Shown: positions 53,604-63,013, counted from the first letter of the stretch. The stretch: DNA of 64,000 bases from Rhodopseudomonas infernalis (GCF_022271405.1 NZ_JAJNAL010000018.1:1-64000), one strand, 5' to 3'. The notes: generated from the letters alone by a model not told the origin. Numbers and translations are program-made.

Positions 53604-54152
53604 GTGCCGTCCGGGCAGACCTCCGACGCCCGGCAAGTCTGCGTCGCCCGGATCGGTGCGCCGCACGGCGTGCGCGGTGCGGTGCGGCTGTGGAGCTTCA
53701 CCGCCGATCCGTTCGCGGTGAACGACTACGGGCCGCTCGCCACCAAGGACGGGGCGCGGTCGTTCGAGATCGCGACCGCGCGCGAGGCCAAGGACCATCT
53801 GGTGGTGACGCTGAAGGGCGTCACCACGCGCGACGAGGCCGAGCGCCTCAACGGCATCGAGCTCTACGTGCCGCGCGACGCGCTGCCGCCCACCGATGAA
53901 GATGAGTACTACCACGCTGATTTGATCGGCCTCGCCGCGGTCACCACCGCCGGCGAGCCGCTCGGCCGTGTGGTGGCGCTGCATGATTTCGGCGCCGGCG
54001 ACATCATCGAGATCGCGCCTCCCTCGGGCCCGACGCTGCTGCTGCCCTTCACCAACGCGGTGGTCCCGACCGTCGACCTCGCGGCCGGCCGGGTGATGAT
54101 CGAACCGCCGGGCGAGATCGAAGGCGACACGCCGAACCATCCGGAGGCGTAG
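53604..54152 (+). CDS. rimM: Ribosome maturation factor RimM, 182 aa
   Basis: Assists 16S rRNA 3'-domain maturation and binds S19. [25 protein letters not shown] is the RimM N-terminal motif; the PRC-barrel half follows ([20 protein letters not shown]...[14 protein letters not shown]). It starts with GTG at 53604, only 6 nt after rpsP. Confidence 0.95.
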   Translation: MPSGQTSDARQVCVARIGAPHGVRGAVRLWSFTADPFAVNDYGPLATKDGARSFEIATAREAKDHLVVTLKGVTTRDEAERLNGIELYVPRDALPPTDEDEYYHADLIGLAAVTTAGEPLGRVVALHDFGAGDIIEIAPPSGPTLLLPFTNAVVPTVDLAAGRVMIEPPGEIEGDTPNHPEA

Positions 54153-54322
54153 CCTCACGCAATCCCGTGTCCCGGACGCGACGCACCACGCCGTGCTGCC
54201 TCGCAGATCCGGGACCCCGGTAGCTTGCTTCGCCGGCTCCAAAAAACGGGGCGCCGGATCTGCAGCGCATCACGCCTTCGGCGCGCTGCGCTTTGTCCGG
54301 GGCTCGGTGATGTAGTAATCGT

Positions 54323-54399
54323 CGTCATCGCCGGGCTTGACCCGGCGATCCATCCTCTTGCGAAGAAGATGGATGCCCGGATCAAGTCCGGGCATGACG
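54323..54399. repeat. Class C palindromic repeat, copy 3 (between rimM and trmD)
   Basis: CGTCATCGCCGGGCTTGACCCGGCGATCCATCC, then GGATGCCCGGATCAAGTCCGGGCATGACG. Within the gene series; no gene fills the 272-nt gap. Confidence 0.87.
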
Positions 54400-54424
54400 T
54401 CTAAATTCGCTGCACGGCCTCCTC

Positions 54425-55171
54425 ATGACCTGGCGAGCCACTGTTCTGACCCTGTTTCCGGAGATGTTTCCCGGCCCGCTCGGCGTCAGCCTGGCGGGGC
54501 GGGCGCTGGCGTCCGAGGTCTGGGCGCTGGAGGCGCGCGACATCCGTGACTCGGCCATGGACCGGCACCGCAGCGTCGACGACACCCCGGCCGGCGGCGG
54601 CCCCGGCATGGTGCTTCGCGCCGACGTTCTGGCGGCGGCGATCGATGCGGCGGATGCGACGTCCGAGCGCCCCCGCCTGGTGATGAGCCCGCGCGGCCGG
54701 CCGCTGACCCAGGCGCGGGTCGCGGACCTCGCCGCCGGCCCCGGCCCGCTGATTGTCTGCGGCCGGTTCGAGGGCATCGACCAGCGGGTGATCGACGCCC
54801 GCCAGCTCGAGGAAGTTTCGATCGGCGACTATGTGCTGTCCGGCGGCGAGATCGCCGCGATGGCGCTGATCGACGCCTGCGTCCGGCTGCTGCCGGGCGT
54901 GATGGGCAAGCTGGAGTCCTCCACCGAGGAGAGCTTTTCGGCCGGTCTGCTGGAGTATCCGCAGTACACGCGGCCGCAATTGTTCGAGGACCGCCCGATC
55001 CCCGAGGTCCTGACGTCGGGCGACCACGCCAAGGTCGCGGCGTGGCGGCAGGCCGAGGCCGAAGCCCTGACCAGGGCCCGCCGGCCCGACCTCTGGGCGC
55101 TCCGGCCGGCGCAAATCACGGGTCCGAAAAGCGAATCGCGAAAATCACCAAAAAACAAGACGGACGGGTGA
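54425..55171 (+). CDS. trmD: tRNA (guanine37-N1)-methyltransferase, 248 aa
   Basis: SPOUT-class (knotted) methyltransferase that makes m1G37 to prevent frameshifting. [20 protein letters not shown] start; the AdoMet-binding trefoil motifs [18 protein letters not shown] and [11 protein letters not shown] are all present. Normal length. Between rimM and rplS in the classic order. Confidence 0.96.
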   Translation: MTWRATVLTLFPEMFPGPLGVSLAGRALASEVWALEARDIRDSAMDRHRSVDDTPAGGGPGMVLRADVLAAAIDAADATSERPRLVMSPRGRPLTQARVADLAAGPGPLIVCGRFEGIDQRVIDARQLEEVSIGDYVLSGGEIAAMALIDACVRLLPGVMGKLESSTEESFSAGLLEYPQYTRPQLFEDRPIPEVLTSGDHAKVAAWRQAEAEALTRARRPDLWALRPAQITGPKSESRKSPKNKTDG

Positions 55172-55284
55172 CAAACCCCCAGGATTGCCGTATAGCACCG
55201 GCAAATCCGTGCAATGGCAGGACAGTGGATCTTCGCGCAGCCCGCGCCGGGATGGTCGGGCGCGCCGCCGATGGAGAATTACCG

Positions 55285-55680
55285 ATGAACCTCATTCAGA
55301 CGCTCGAAAAAGAGCAGTTCGACAAGCTGTCCGCCGGCAAGACGATTCCGGAGTTCGGTCCCGGCGACACCGTGATCGTCAACGTGAAGGTCGTCGAAGG
55401 CGAGCGTTCGCGTGTGCAGGCCTATGAGGGCGTGTGCATCGGCCGCTCCGGCGGCGGCATCAACGAAAGCTTCACCGTGCGCAAGATTTCGTACGGCGAA
55501 GGCGTCGAGCGCGTATTCCCGCTGCTGTCCCCGATGATCGACTCGATCAAGGTGGTGCGCCGCGGCAAGGTGCGTCGCGCCAAGCTGTATTACCTGCGCA
55601 ACCTGCGTGGTAAGTCGGCCCGCATCGTCGAGAAGAAGCAGGACCGCCCGGCCAAGGTCGCCGCTGGCGCCGCCGAGTAA
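55285..55680 (+). CDS. rplS: 50S ribosomal protein L19, 131 aa
   Basis: Located at the 30S-50S interface. [22 protein letters not shown] start with [22 protein letters not shown] and the [28 protein letters not shown] core. The ATG at 55285 is used; an upstream in-frame extension overlapping trmD is rejected. Last gene of the series, followed by an intrinsic terminator. Confidence 0.97.
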   Translation: MNLIQTLEKEQFDKLSAGKTIPEFGPGDTVIVNVKVVEGERSRVQAYEGVCIGRSGGGINESFTVRKISYGEGVERVFPLLSPMIDSIKVVRRGKVRRAKLYYLRNLRGKSARIVEKKQDRPAKVAAGAAE

Positions 55681-55704
55681 TCAGCTTCGTCGACTGAAGT
55701 TTCG

Positions 55705-55733
55705 AAAGCGCGGCCTTCGGGTCGCGCTTTTTT
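55705..55733 (+). terminator. Intrinsic terminator after rplS
   Basis: 11-bp stem AAAGCGCGGCC / GGTCGCGCTTT (55705-55715, 55720-55730; one G-U) with a TTCG tetraloop and a T-run. Confidence 0.94.
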
Positions 55734-55796
55734 GTTGCGCCTGCCGTGCTCCCCTGCGCGACCTCGGCACATTGTCGGCCGCGCTTGTCGTGCTAT

Positions 55797-55901
55797 ATGG
55801 ATGGAATGTTTCCAGATTGCACCCGCATCGTCCTGGACGACCGCAGCCGCCTGCCGTGGCGGTTTTTCGGCCGGCTGACCACGGCCGCGCTGATTAGCTG
55901 A
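55797..55901 (+). CDS. Possible small ORF upstream of leuC, 34 codons
   Basis: A short open frame begins [15 protein letters not shown] and ends in [10 protein letters not shown]. It lies in the leader region of leuC. It contains four Leu codons but no run of them, so it does not look like a classical leucine attenuator. No strong ribosome site. Coding status uncertain. Confidence 0.2.
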   Translation: MDGMFPDCTRIVLDDRSRLPWRFFGRLTTAALIS

Positions 55902-55978
55902 TCCGCCGGCGGCGCATCCGCGTCGCGCGATCGCCTCCCTTTTCGACGATTCAAAGATCCTTCCAAAGGACCGACACC

Positions 55979-57388
55979 ATGTCCGCTAAGCCCACCACGC
56001 TGTACGACAAGATCTGGAACGACCATCTGGTCCACGAGGCCGACGACGGAACCTGCCTGCTCTACATCGATCGCCATCTGGTGCACGAAGTGACGTCGCC
56101 GCAGGCGTTCGAGGGGCTGCGCACCACCGGCCGCAAGGTCCACGCGCCGGAGAAGACGCTGGCGGTGGTCGACCACAACGTGCCGACCAGCGACCGCTCC
56201 AAGCCCAATCCCGATCCGGAAAGCGCCGAGCAGATCGCCGCGCTGGCGGAGAACGCGCGTGACTTCGGCGTCACCTACTACAACGAATTCGACAAGCGGC
56301 AGGGCGTGGTGCACGTCATCGGCCCGGAGCAGGGCTTCACCCTGCCCGGCACCACCATCGTGTGCGGCGACAGCCACACCTCGACGCACGGCGCGTTTGG
56401 CGCTCTGGCGCACGGCATCGGCACCTCCGAGGTCGAGCATGTGCTGGCGACCCAGACGCTGATCCAGAAAAAGGCCAAGAACATGCGCGTGACCGTCGAC
56501 GGCAAGCTGCCGGACGGCGTCACCGCCAAGGACATCATCCTGGCGATCATCGGCGAGATCGGCACCGCGGGCGGCACCGGCTACGTGCTGGAATACGCCG
56601 GCGACGCGATCCGCGCGCTGTCGATGGAAGGCCGCATGACGGTCTGCAACATGTCGATCGAAGGCGGTGCCCGCGCCGGCCTGATCGCGCCGGACCAGCA
56701 GGCCTACGACTTCCTCAAGGGCCGTCCGATGGCGCCGAAGGGCGAGCTGTGGGACGCGGCGGTCCGCTATTGGGACACCCTGCGCTCCGACGAGGGCGCG
56801 CATTTCGACCACGAGCTGCGGCTCGACGCCGCCAAGCTGCCGCCGATCGTGACCTGGGGCACCTCGCCCGAGGACGTCATCTCGATCACCGGCAAGGTGC
56901 CGAATCCGGCCGACATCGCCGACGAGGCCAAGCGGCTCTCCAAGGAGCGGGCGCTGGCCTATATGGGCCTGACGCCGGGCACCAAGATCACCGACATCAA
57001 GATCGACCGGATGTTTATCGGCTCCTGCACCAACGGCCGCATCGAAGACCTGCGCGCCGCCGCCAAGGTGGCCGAGGGCAAGACCGTCAACGGCAACGTC
57101 AAGGCCATGATCGTGCCGGGCTCCGGTCTGGTGAAGGAGCAGGCCGAGGCCGAAGGGCTCGACAAGATCTTCATCAAGGCCGGCTTCGACTGGCGCGAGC
57201 CGGGCTGCTCGATGTGCCTGGCCATGAACCCGGACAAGCTGGCGCCGGAAGAGCGCTGCGCCTCGACCTCGAACCGCAACTTCGAAGGCCGCCAGGGCTT
57301 CAAGGGCCGCACCCATCTGGTGTCGCCCGCGATGGCCGCCGCGGCCGCAATCGCCGGCCACTTCGTCGATATCCGGGACTGGCACTAA
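55979..57388 (+). CDS. leuC: 3-isopropylmalate dehydratase large subunit, 469 aa
   Basis: Aconitase-family Fe-S subunit of leucine biosynthesis; isomerises 2- to 3-isopropylmalate. Cluster ligands: the Cys of [13 protein letters not shown] and the two Cys of [14 protein letters not shown]-terminal [13 protein letters not shown] is diagnostic. AAAGGA site precedes the ATG. Its partner leuD lies about 3 kb downstream rather than adjacent. Confidence 0.97.
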   Translation: MSAKPTTLYDKIWNDHLVHEADDGTCLLYIDRHLVHEVTSPQAFEGLRTTGRKVHAPEKTLAVVDHNVPTSDRSKPNPDPESAEQIAALAENARDFGVTYYNEFDKRQGVVHVIGPEQGFTLPGTTIVCGDSHTSTHGAFGALAHGIGTSEVEHVLATQTLIQKKAKNMRVTVDGKLPDGVTAKDIILAIIGEIGTAGGTGYVLEYAGDAIRALSMEGRMTVCNMSIEGGARAGLIAPDQQAYDFLKGRPMAPKGELWDAAVRYWDTLRSDEGAHFDHELRLDAAKLPPIVTWGTSPEDVISITGKVPNPADIADEAKRLSKERALAYMGLTPGTKITDIKIDRMFIGSCTNGRIEDLRAAAKVAEGKTVNGNVKAMIVPGSGLVKEQAEAEGLDKIFIKAGFDWREPGCSMCLAMNPDKLAPEERCASTSNRNFEGRQGFKGRTHLVSPAMAAAAAIAGHFVDIRDWH

Positions 57389-57411
57389 CTGCGCAGCGAA
57401 TTCATCACCGT

Positions 57412-57486
57412 CGTCATTGCCGGGCTTGCCCCGGCAATCCATCTTCCAAAGAAGAATGGACCGCCGGGTCAAGCCCGGCGGTGACG
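57412..57486. repeat. Class C palindromic repeat, copy 4
   Basis: CGTCATTGCCGGGCTTGCCCCGGCAATCCATC, then GGACCGCCGGGTCAAGCCCGGCGGTGACG. Between convergent genes leuC and the Gly/His-rich protein gene. Confidence 0.87.
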
Positions 57487-57550
57487 ATCGGGGATTAGCC
57501 GATGCACGACTGGCGCCCGATCGGGCGCCTGTCTGCGTTTCGGCTGCGTC

Positions 57551-58189
57551 TTACCAGTACACACGCCAGGCGCGGTGGTGGCGATGATGGTGGCGCCAGT
57601 GATGGCGATGCCAATGATGCCGCCAGGGACGGAACTGGCAGACGCGGCGCGGGCCGTAATGAGTGTAGATCACGCGGCAGAACCTGCGCGGACCATAATA
57701 GCGCGGGCCGTAATACACCGGCGCAATGTAGCGTCGCCCGACATAGCCATAGGAGCGCGGGCCATAAAACCGCGGGCCGTAGGCGTGCCGGCGGAAGCCG
57801 TCGTGCCGATGGCCATAGAACCTTGGACCACCGCCGAAGTGCCGGTGATGATAGATCGCCCTGCCGCCGAACTGGCCGCCGCGGAATCCGCCGCCATGAA
57901 ACCCGTGGCGAAATCCGCCGCCATGGAAACCCCCACCGCGAAAGCCGCCGCCACCGTGAAAGCCGCCGCCATGATGGCCGCCGAAATGTCCACCGCGCAC
58001 CTGAATAGCACGCTCGGGCACCGCCGCACGGACCGGAGCCGCGCCGACGCTCACCGGCGACAGCGCCTCGGCGCGCGGCGCCGCAACGATCGTCACAGCG
58101 AAGGCCGCGATCGCCGCGGCGCTCAGCACGCCAAGCCGGCGAACTAATCCAACGGGACGCGACATCAATCTCGTAACTGCGATGGCCAT
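57551..58189 (-). CDS. Secreted Gly/His/Arg/Tyr-rich protein, 212 aa
   Basis: Not recognised as a known family. Signal sequence residues about 1-42 (SAAAIAAFAVTIVAAPRAEA). The mature part has Gly-His repeats of the FHGGGFRGG kind (about 67-112), then a Tyr/Gly/Arg region with repeated YGPR units (about 125-185) and a very His/Arg/Trp-rich tail. Such composition suggests a metal-binding or disordered, aggregating extracytoplasmic protein. GGAGG site 4 nt before the ATG decides the start. First of three minus-strand His-rich genes. Confidence 0.65.
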   Translation of the reverse strand: MAIAVTRLMSRPVGLVRRLGVLSAAAIAAFAVTIVAAPRAEALSPVSVGAAPVRAAVPERAIQVRGGHFGGHHGGGFHGGGGFRGGGFHGGGFRHGFHGGGFRGGQFGGRAIYHHRHFGGGPRFYGHRHDGFRRHAYGPRFYGPRSYGYVGRRYIAPVYYGPRYYGPRRFCRVIYTHYGPRRVCQFRPWRHHWHRHHWRHHHRHHRAWRVYW

Positions 58190-58324
58190 CCGTCCTCCGA
58201 TCCGCCGTGAGCCGGCGATTGGATGCAAAGGATCTTGCATAGCAGCAAGGCTAGGCAGGCGATGGTGAACGCGCCATGAACGGCAGCGGGGAGCGCCACC
58301 GCGTCCGCCAACTACGCGATGCGC

Positions 58325-58651
58325 TTACCAGGACGGCTGGAAGCCGTAACCGCCGAAGCCGAAGGGAAAGAACGGCGCCATCCCGCCCGGGTGATAGCCG
58401 TAGGGCTGTGCGCCGTAAGCCGGGGCTGTGCGTGCGGCGCGGCGATAGCGGTGCCCGCTGCGATATTTGTGGCCGTGCACCGAGCGCTGCGCATGGGCGC
58501 GACCGCGATGCCGCGCGCTGAAATCGGTGGCCCCACGATCTTGGCCGAGCTGCGTCACGGTGCGGTGCGGCGCTTCCATCGCTTGCGCCATCATGGGAGT
58601 GAGTAGTCCGAATGCACCAGCCACGACCGCGGCGCCGATCCAGGTTCGCAT
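58325..58651 (-). CDS. Secreted His-rich protein, 108 aa
   Basis: Unrecognised small exported protein. Signal peptide residues about 1-24 (LTPMMAQA), followed by a region rich in His, Arg and Gly (RHRGRAHAQRSVHGHKYRSGHRY within about 47-70) and a Gly/Pro/Phe/Tyr-rich C terminus (FFPFGFGGYGFQPSW). Start ATG has a GGAGAGGA upstream. Same strand as its two His-rich neighbours but not overlapping; each has its own gap, so separate promoters are possible. Confidence 0.65.
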   Translation of the reverse strand: MRTWIGAAVVAGAFGLLTPMMAQAMEAPHRTVTQLGQDRGATDFSARHRGRAHAQRSVHGHKYRSGHRYRRAARTAPAYGAQPYGYHPGGMAPFFPFGFGGYGFQPSW

Positions 58652-58726
58652 CGCTTGATCCTCTCCTCGGGTGTCAACCCGCCTCGATGTTAGCGCGCCG
58701 CGCCCGCAAGCGACAGGCCAAAACAA

Positions 58727-58753
58727 AAACAGGCCCGCGACGCGGGCCTGTTT
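58727..58753 (-). terminator. Terminator of the 58773-59063 gene
   Basis: 12-bp perfect stem AAACAGGCCCGC / GCGGGCCTGTTT (58727-58738, 58742-58753) with a 3-nt loop; on the minus strand it is followed by TTTTGTTTT. Confidence 0.88.
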
Positions 58754-58772
58754 GCTGAACAATGCGTTGCGA

Positions 58773-59063
58773 TCAGCGCCAGTGGCGGTGATGCGGACGC
58801 ACGTGGCGGTGATACCCGTAGTGGCGGTGCGGGCGATGCATATGGCGGTACGCGCGCGGATGGTGACGATAGCCATGGTGATGGCGATAGCCGTGGCGGT
58901 GATGGCGATACTGTACTTCGCTCACGTTCGGCACGACGTCGCGCTGCACGCTGCTGGCGATGCCGGCGGCCGCGACCGGCGCAGCCTCGGCGCGCTGGGT
59001 CGGCGCTGCGATCATTAGCAGGCCGGCGATGGCGGCAAGGCCCGAAAGCTTCAGAAGGTTCAT
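58773..59063 (-). CDS. Secreted His-rich protein, 96 aa
   Basis: Unrecognised. Signal peptide residues 1-27 (GLAAIAGLLMIAAPTQRAEA), then a short linker and a C-terminal half composed mostly of His, Arg and Tyr (repeats like HGYRHHHGYRHH). Candidate metal-binding/periplasmic protein. ATG at 59063 with GAGGAA upstream. Divergent from the 59315 gene; the gap holds four phased direct repeats. Followed by its own terminator. Confidence 0.68.
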   Translation of the reverse strand: MNLLKLSGLAAIAGLLMIAAPTQRAEAAPVAAAGIASSVQRDVVPNVSEVQYRHHRHGYRHHHGYRHHPRAYRHMHRPHRHYGYHRHVRPHHRHWR

Positions 59064-59168
59064 GATGAGGTTCCTCGGTTGGAGATGCGCTTCATCCGAT
59101 GATGCGGACTTGTTAGTAGGGATCCGCAGAGCGACGGCGCCGCTTGTGATCATGCTGAAGCGCGGGAC

Positions 59169-59209
59169 GTGAATGCGAAGTGAATGCGTCTGCATGCGCG
59201 AGTGAATGC
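59169..59209. promoter_or_regulatory. Four phased GTGAATGCG-type direct repeats
   Basis: GTGAATGCG at 59169-59177 and 59180-59188; imperfect CTGCATGCG at 59190-59198; GTGAATGC at 59202-59209. Repeat starts are 11, 10 and 12 bp apart, i.e. on one face of the helix. They lie in the divergent promoter region of two small secreted-protein genes. Confidence 0.6.
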
Positions 59210-59314
59210 AGCTGCGCAAAAGTCGTTCCCGATCGGCTGCTATTTACTTCGCACGCTGGGAAACAAACGGCGGGTTTGTGCGTATCCGCTGGCATTCGGT
59301 GAATGGAGACCAAC

Positions 59315-59524
59315 ATGACGCAGGCACGCTGGCGACGAAGCGTCGCAGCAACGGCGCTCGCGACGTGCGGCATTGTGGCGCTTGGCGTAAACGTCGCAGC
59401 CGCATCGCCGGCGATCGCGGCACCGGCCGCGGGCGAACCGGTGGAGACCGCGATGGCCTTCATGGTATACGGATCGATGGCGGTCGGAGTCGTCGCCGGC
59501 TTGATCAGCCGAGCCCAGCGCTGA
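59315..59524 (+). CDS. Small secreted protein, unknown, 69 aa
   Basis: Unrecognised. Basic N terminus (TQARWRR) and a hydrophobic stretch (TALATCGIVALGVNVAAA) likely a signal peptide, a short Ala/Pro segment, then a second hydrophobic helix (MAFMVYGSMAVGVVAGLIS) and RAQR. Could be a two-span small membrane protein. GGAG site 7 nt upstream of the ATG at 59315; an earlier ATG at 59303 has none. Confidence 0.6.
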   Translation: MTQARWRRSVAATALATCGIVALGVNVAAASPAIAAPAAGEPVETAMAFMVYGSMAVGVVAGLISRAQR

Positions 59525-59533
59525 GCCCGCAGC

Positions 59534-59854
59534 TCAGCCGCGGCGCCAGAAGCAGTTCATCCGCGGCGTGATCACGGTGCCGCTCGGCCGATATTCCTGC
59601 ACATAGGTAGCGGTGCAGTCGCGCACCGCATTGGGGCCGGGATTGAAGCGCGGGTAGACGTCGTCGCCCGGCGCGACCCGCGGATAGATCCGCAGCTGCC
59701 GCGGTTTGCGGCGCTGCTGCGACGATACGTCGGTGCCGGCTGCAGAGATGGCCTGGGCGGCCGCCTGCGTCCTGGACTGCGCCTGTGCGGTAACCGGCGC
59801 CTGTGCGAGCAGCAGCGCCGCGCCGAGCCCCACCATCGTCATCCGTCCGATCAT
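59534..59854 (-). CDS. Small secreted protein with a conserved-looking C-terminal motif, 106 aa
   Basis: Unrecognised. Signal peptide residues about 1-26 (LLLAQAPVTAQAQ); the mature protein contains QLRIYPRVAPGDDVYPRFNPGPNAVRDC and ends PRMNCFWRRG, with two Cys that could form a disulfide. Similar small proteins with YPR and NPGPNAVRDC segments are common in Bradyrhizobiaceae, to my recollection, but I cannot name a family. Convergent with the 59315 gene. Confidence 0.65.
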   Translation of the reverse strand: MIGRMTMVGLGAALLLAQAPVTAQAQSRTQAAAQAISAAGTDVSSQQRRKPRQLRIYPRVAPGDDVYPRFNPGPNAVRDCTATYVQEYRPSGTVITPRMNCFWRRG

Positions 59855-59968
59855 CGCCGCCGCCCCATCCAGGATCCTCGCCGGCACCGTCCCCGATCGG
59901 GCCGCTGCCGTCAACCGCAACCGCTTGCCGGCTTTGCCGAGCGCTCAATCATCCCCTACAACACGCCG

Positions 59969-60370
59969 ATGTGGACCACCGCCAAAGCGCCCTCGCTCGA
60001 CGACTTCGAAGCGATGGCTCACGACGTGTTCGGCAAGCTGCCGCAGGAGTTCCGCACCCTGTGCGAGGGCGTGATCATCCGCGTCGACGATTTCCCGACC
60101 GACGAGGTGATGGACGAACTGCAGGCGCAGACCGAGTTCGACCTGCTCGGCCTGTTTCAGGGCGTCGGCCTGCCTCAGCAATCGAGCCAGGACATCGCCC
60201 CGATGCCCAACATGATCTGGCTGTATCGCCGGCCGATCCTGGACTATTGGGCCGACCACGACGACACCCTCGGCGAGATCGTCCGCCACGTCCTGATCCA
60301 CGAAATCGGCCACCATTTCGGCCTGTCAGATGCCGACATGGAAGAGATCGAGGCGCAGGGCGAGGGCTGA
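59969..60370 (+). CDS. Minimal zincin metallopeptidase, 133 aa
   Basis: Short cytoplasmic zincin of the metallopeptidase family once called DUF1025. The HExxHxxGxSD motif is H111-EIGHHFGLS-D121, the hallmark of minimal zincins. N-terminal LDDFEAMAHDVFGKLPQEFR is a typical start for this family. Substrates unknown. Upstream of leuD on the same strand, about 100 nt apart. Confidence 0.9.
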   Translation: MWTTAKAPSLDDFEAMAHDVFGKLPQEFRTLCEGVIIRVDDFPTDEVMDELQAQTEFDLLGLFQGVGLPQQSSQDIAPMPNMIWLYRRPILDYWADHDDTLGEIVRHVLIHEIGHHFGLSDADMEEIEAQGEG

Positions 60371-60468
60371 GCGCGGGATAAGGCCCGCGCAGAGCCACCT
60401 GCGCAACAAACGCCTTGGAACGCCGGCCCTGGCCGGCTAAAACCCGGCCTCAATCTGGGAAAATCGCC

Positions 60469-61074
60469 ATGGACAAGTTCACCACGCTGGAAGGCGTCGC
60501 GGCGCCGCTGAAGATCATCAATGTCGACACCGACATGATCATTCCGAAGCAGTATCTGAAGACGATCAAGCGCACCGGCCTCGGCAAGGGGCTGTTCTCC
60601 GAGCAGCGCTACAACGACGACGGCAGCGAGAACCCGGACTTCGTGCTCAACAAGCCGGCCTATCGCAAGGCGTCGATCCTGGTCGCGGGCGACAATTTTG
60701 GCTGCGGGTCGAGCCGCGAGCATGCGCCGTGGGCGCTGCTCGATTTCGGCATCCGCTGCGTGATCTCGACCTCGTTCGGCGACATCTTCTACAACAACTG
60801 CTTCAAGAACGGCATTCTGCCGATCCGGGTGTCGCAGGACGAACTCGACAAGCTGTTCGACGACGCCGAGCGCGGCGCCAACGCCACCGTGACGATCGAC
60901 CTCGCGGCGCAGGAAATCCGCGGCCCCGACGGCGGCACGATCAAGTTCGAGATCGACCCGTTCCGCAAGCACTGCCTGATCAACGGCCTCGACGACATCG
61001 GCCTGACGCTGGAAAAGAAGGCGTCGATCGACAGCTACGAAGACAAGCTCAAGACCGAGCGCGCCTGGGCCTAA
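60469..61074 (+). CDS. leuD: 3-isopropylmalate dehydratase small subunit, 201 aa
   Basis: Swivelling-domain partner of Leu[15 protein letters not shown] start; [14 protein letters not shown] and the substrate-binding [17 protein letters not shown] are diagnostic. Normal length. Followed by a class A repeat and a convergent gene. Confidence 0.96.
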   Translation: MDKFTTLEGVAAPLKIINVDTDMIIPKQYLKTIKRTGLGKGLFSEQRYNDDGSENPDFVLNKPAYRKASILVAGDNFGCGSSREHAPWALLDFGIRCVISTSFGDIFYNNCFKNGILPIRVSQDELDKLFDDAERGANATVTIDLAAQEIRGPDGGTIKFEIDPFRKHCLINGLDDIGLTLEKKASIDSYEDKLKTERAWA

Positions 61075-61121
61075 GGCCTCCGCCCCACCGCGGTCATTCC
61101 GGTGCCTTCGCCCCACCCACC

Positions 61122-61236
61122 GTCATTCCGGGGCGCGAGCAGCGCGAACCCGGAATCCCGAGGGGTTCTGCGACTCCGCCGTTTCCACAACTGCGAGATT
61201 CCGGGTTCGCGAGCTGCGCCCGCGCCCCGGAATGAC
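61122..61236. repeat. Class A palindromic repeat, copy 3
   Basis: GTCATTCCGGGGCGCG...ACCCGGAATC / GATTCCGGGT...CGCGCCCCGGAATGAC. A partial left end (GGTCATTCCGG) also occurs at 61092. Between convergent genes. Confidence 0.88.
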
Positions 61237-61297
61237 GTGCTTGGGCTGGCCAGCCACGAGCGCTGGCGTGACGGGGACGGCTCGCTTCGCTGTCCGT

Positions 61298-62176
61298 TTA
61301 CTTCCCCGTGCGCTCGATCGCGTCGGCGATCGCGATGGTCTTCTTGGCGATCTCGGCGTGCAGGCGTTCGACCATGCGGCCGTCGAGCTGGATGGCGCCG
61401 CGGCCCTGATTTTCCGGACGATCGAACGCCGTGAGGATGGCGCGAGCCTGGGCGATGTCGTCGGCCGGCGGCGTGAACGCGGCGTTGCAGGCATCGATCT
61501 GGCCGGGATGGATCAGCGTCTTGCCGTCGAAACCGAGATCGCGCGACTGGGCGCATTCGGCACCGAGGCCATCCACATTGGCGATGTCGCTGTAGGGCCC
61601 GTCGAGCACCACGAGGCCGTGGACGCGCGCAGCCAGGATGCAGTGCGTCATCATCGGAATCATGGTCGAGCGGCCCGGCAGCATGCGGATGCCGGTCTCG
61701 CGCGAAATATCGTTGGGGCCGAACACGAAGCCGGCCAGCCGCGTTTCGGAATCATGCACCTGCGCGGCCAGCTCCTCGGCGTGCAGCACGCCGCGCGCGG
61801 TCTCGATCATGATCCAGACCCGGATCGCCATGTCGGCATTGAGATCCGACAGCCGGGCGGCGATCGCCGCGAGGTCTTGCACGCTGGACACCTTGGGCAC
61901 CAGAATGCCGTCCGGCTTGACCTTGGCGGCCATCGCGATGTCGTCGAGCCACCACGGCGAATCCAGCGCGTTGATCCGCACCAGCACCTCGCGATGGCCG
62001 AAGCCCTTGGCCGCCACCGCCGCGGCGATCTGCTCGCGCGCCTGCGCCTTGGCGTCCGGCGCCACCGCGTCCTCGAGGTCGAGGATCAGGCCGTCGGCCG
62101 GCACCACCCGCGCCTTCTCCAGCGCACGCGCGTTCGATCCGGGCATGAATAGCAAGCTGCGGCGCGGTCGGATCAT
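61298..62176 (-). CDS. CoA-ester lyase, HpcH/HpaI-citrate lyase beta type, 292 aa
   Basis: (beta/alpha)8-barrel lyase acting on malyl-, citramalyl- or similar CoA thioesters. RPRRSLLFMPGSN is the family start; catalytic acidic residues sit in ILDLEDAV (E35-D36) and the IETARGVL and FGPNDIS motifs (metal/CoA binding) follow. The exact substrate is not decided by sequence; L-malyl-CoA/beta-methylmalyl-CoA lyase or citramalyl-CoA lyase are options. Divergent from the carbonic anhydrase gene. Confidence 0.85.
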   Translation of the reverse strand: MIRPRRSLLFMPGSNARALEKARVVPADGLILDLEDAVAPDAKAQAREQIAAAVAAKGFGHREVLVRINALDSPWWLDDIAMAAKVKPDGILVPKVSSVQDLAAIAARLSDLNADMAIRVWIMIETARGVLHAEELAAQVHDSETRLAGFVFGPNDISRETGIRMLPGRSTMIPMMTHCILAARVHGLVVLDGPYSDIANVDGLGAECAQSRDLGFDGKTLIHPGQIDACNAAFTPPADDIAQARAILTAFDRPENQGRGAIQLDGRMVERLHAEIAKKTIAIADAIERTGK

Positions 62177-62368
62177 CGGGGCCCCCCAAAATCAGGAAAA
62201 TCGGCCGAGCCGATAACATTTCGCCGCCCGCGCCGGAAGGCTTGTTCGTTGCGGCGACCTGTGTTTATGCGTGCGGGATCAGGCGCGCGCGGATCCTGGT
62301 CGCATCACGTCCCCGCATCCGCGCAATGTTGAAGCTCACGATCCTCCAGCCCTAGAGAGACCGCGCCG

Positions 62369-63013
62369 ATGGCCGCCTTCCCGACCTCCCTGATCTCCGG
62401 ATACGAAGCGTTTCGAACCCAGCGGCTGCCGACCGAACAAAGCCGCTTCCGCGAGCTGTCCGAGCGCGGCCAGTCGCCCGAGGTCATGCTGATCGGCTGC
62501 TGCGACTCGCGGGTGTCGCCCGAGGTGATCTTCGACGCCGGCCCGGGCGAGATGTTCGTGGTCCGCAACGTCGCCAATCTGGTGCCGGTCTACGAGCCCG
62601 ACGGCGGCGCCCACGGCGTCTCGGCGGCGCTGGAGTTCGCCGTGCAGGTGCTGAAGGTGAAGCACATCGTGGTGCTCGGCCACGCCCAATGCGGCGGCAT
62701 CCGCGCCTTCGTCGAAAAGCCGGCGCCGCTGACGCCGAGCGACTTCATCGGGCGCTGGATGTCGATGTTCACCAAGCCGGGCGAAGTGGTCGAGCAGCGC
62801 GCTGCCGAGACCATGCAGGAGTTCGTCACCCGGATCGAGAAGGCCGCGGTGTTCCGCAGCCTCGAGAACCTGATGACCTTCCCGTGCATCAAGATCCAGG
62901 TCGAGCGCGGCAAGATCCAGCTCCACGGCGCGTACTTCGGCGTCGCCGATGGCGAACTCTCGGTGCTTGACCAGGAAACCAAGCAGTTCGTGCCGGCCGT
63001 CAAGCCGGTGTGA
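62369..63013 (+). CDS. Beta-carbonic anhydrase, 214 aa
   Basis: Zn enzyme interconverting CO2 and bicarbonate. Zn ligands C44, H105 and C108 with the Asp46-Arg48 dyad (LIGCCDSRVSPE; GHAQCGG). Length fits the plant-type beta class. Stands alone. Confidence 0.94.
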   Translation: MAAFPTSLISGYEAFRTQRLPTEQSRFRELSERGQSPEVMLIGCCDSRVSPEVIFDAGPGEMFVVRNVANLVPVYEPDGGAHGVSAALEFAVQVLKVKHIVVLGHAQCGGIRAFVEKPAPLTPSDFIGRWMSMFTKPGEVVEQRAAETMQEFVTRIEKAAVFRSLENLMTFPCIKIQVERGKIQLHGAYFGVADGELSVLDQETKQFVPAVKPV

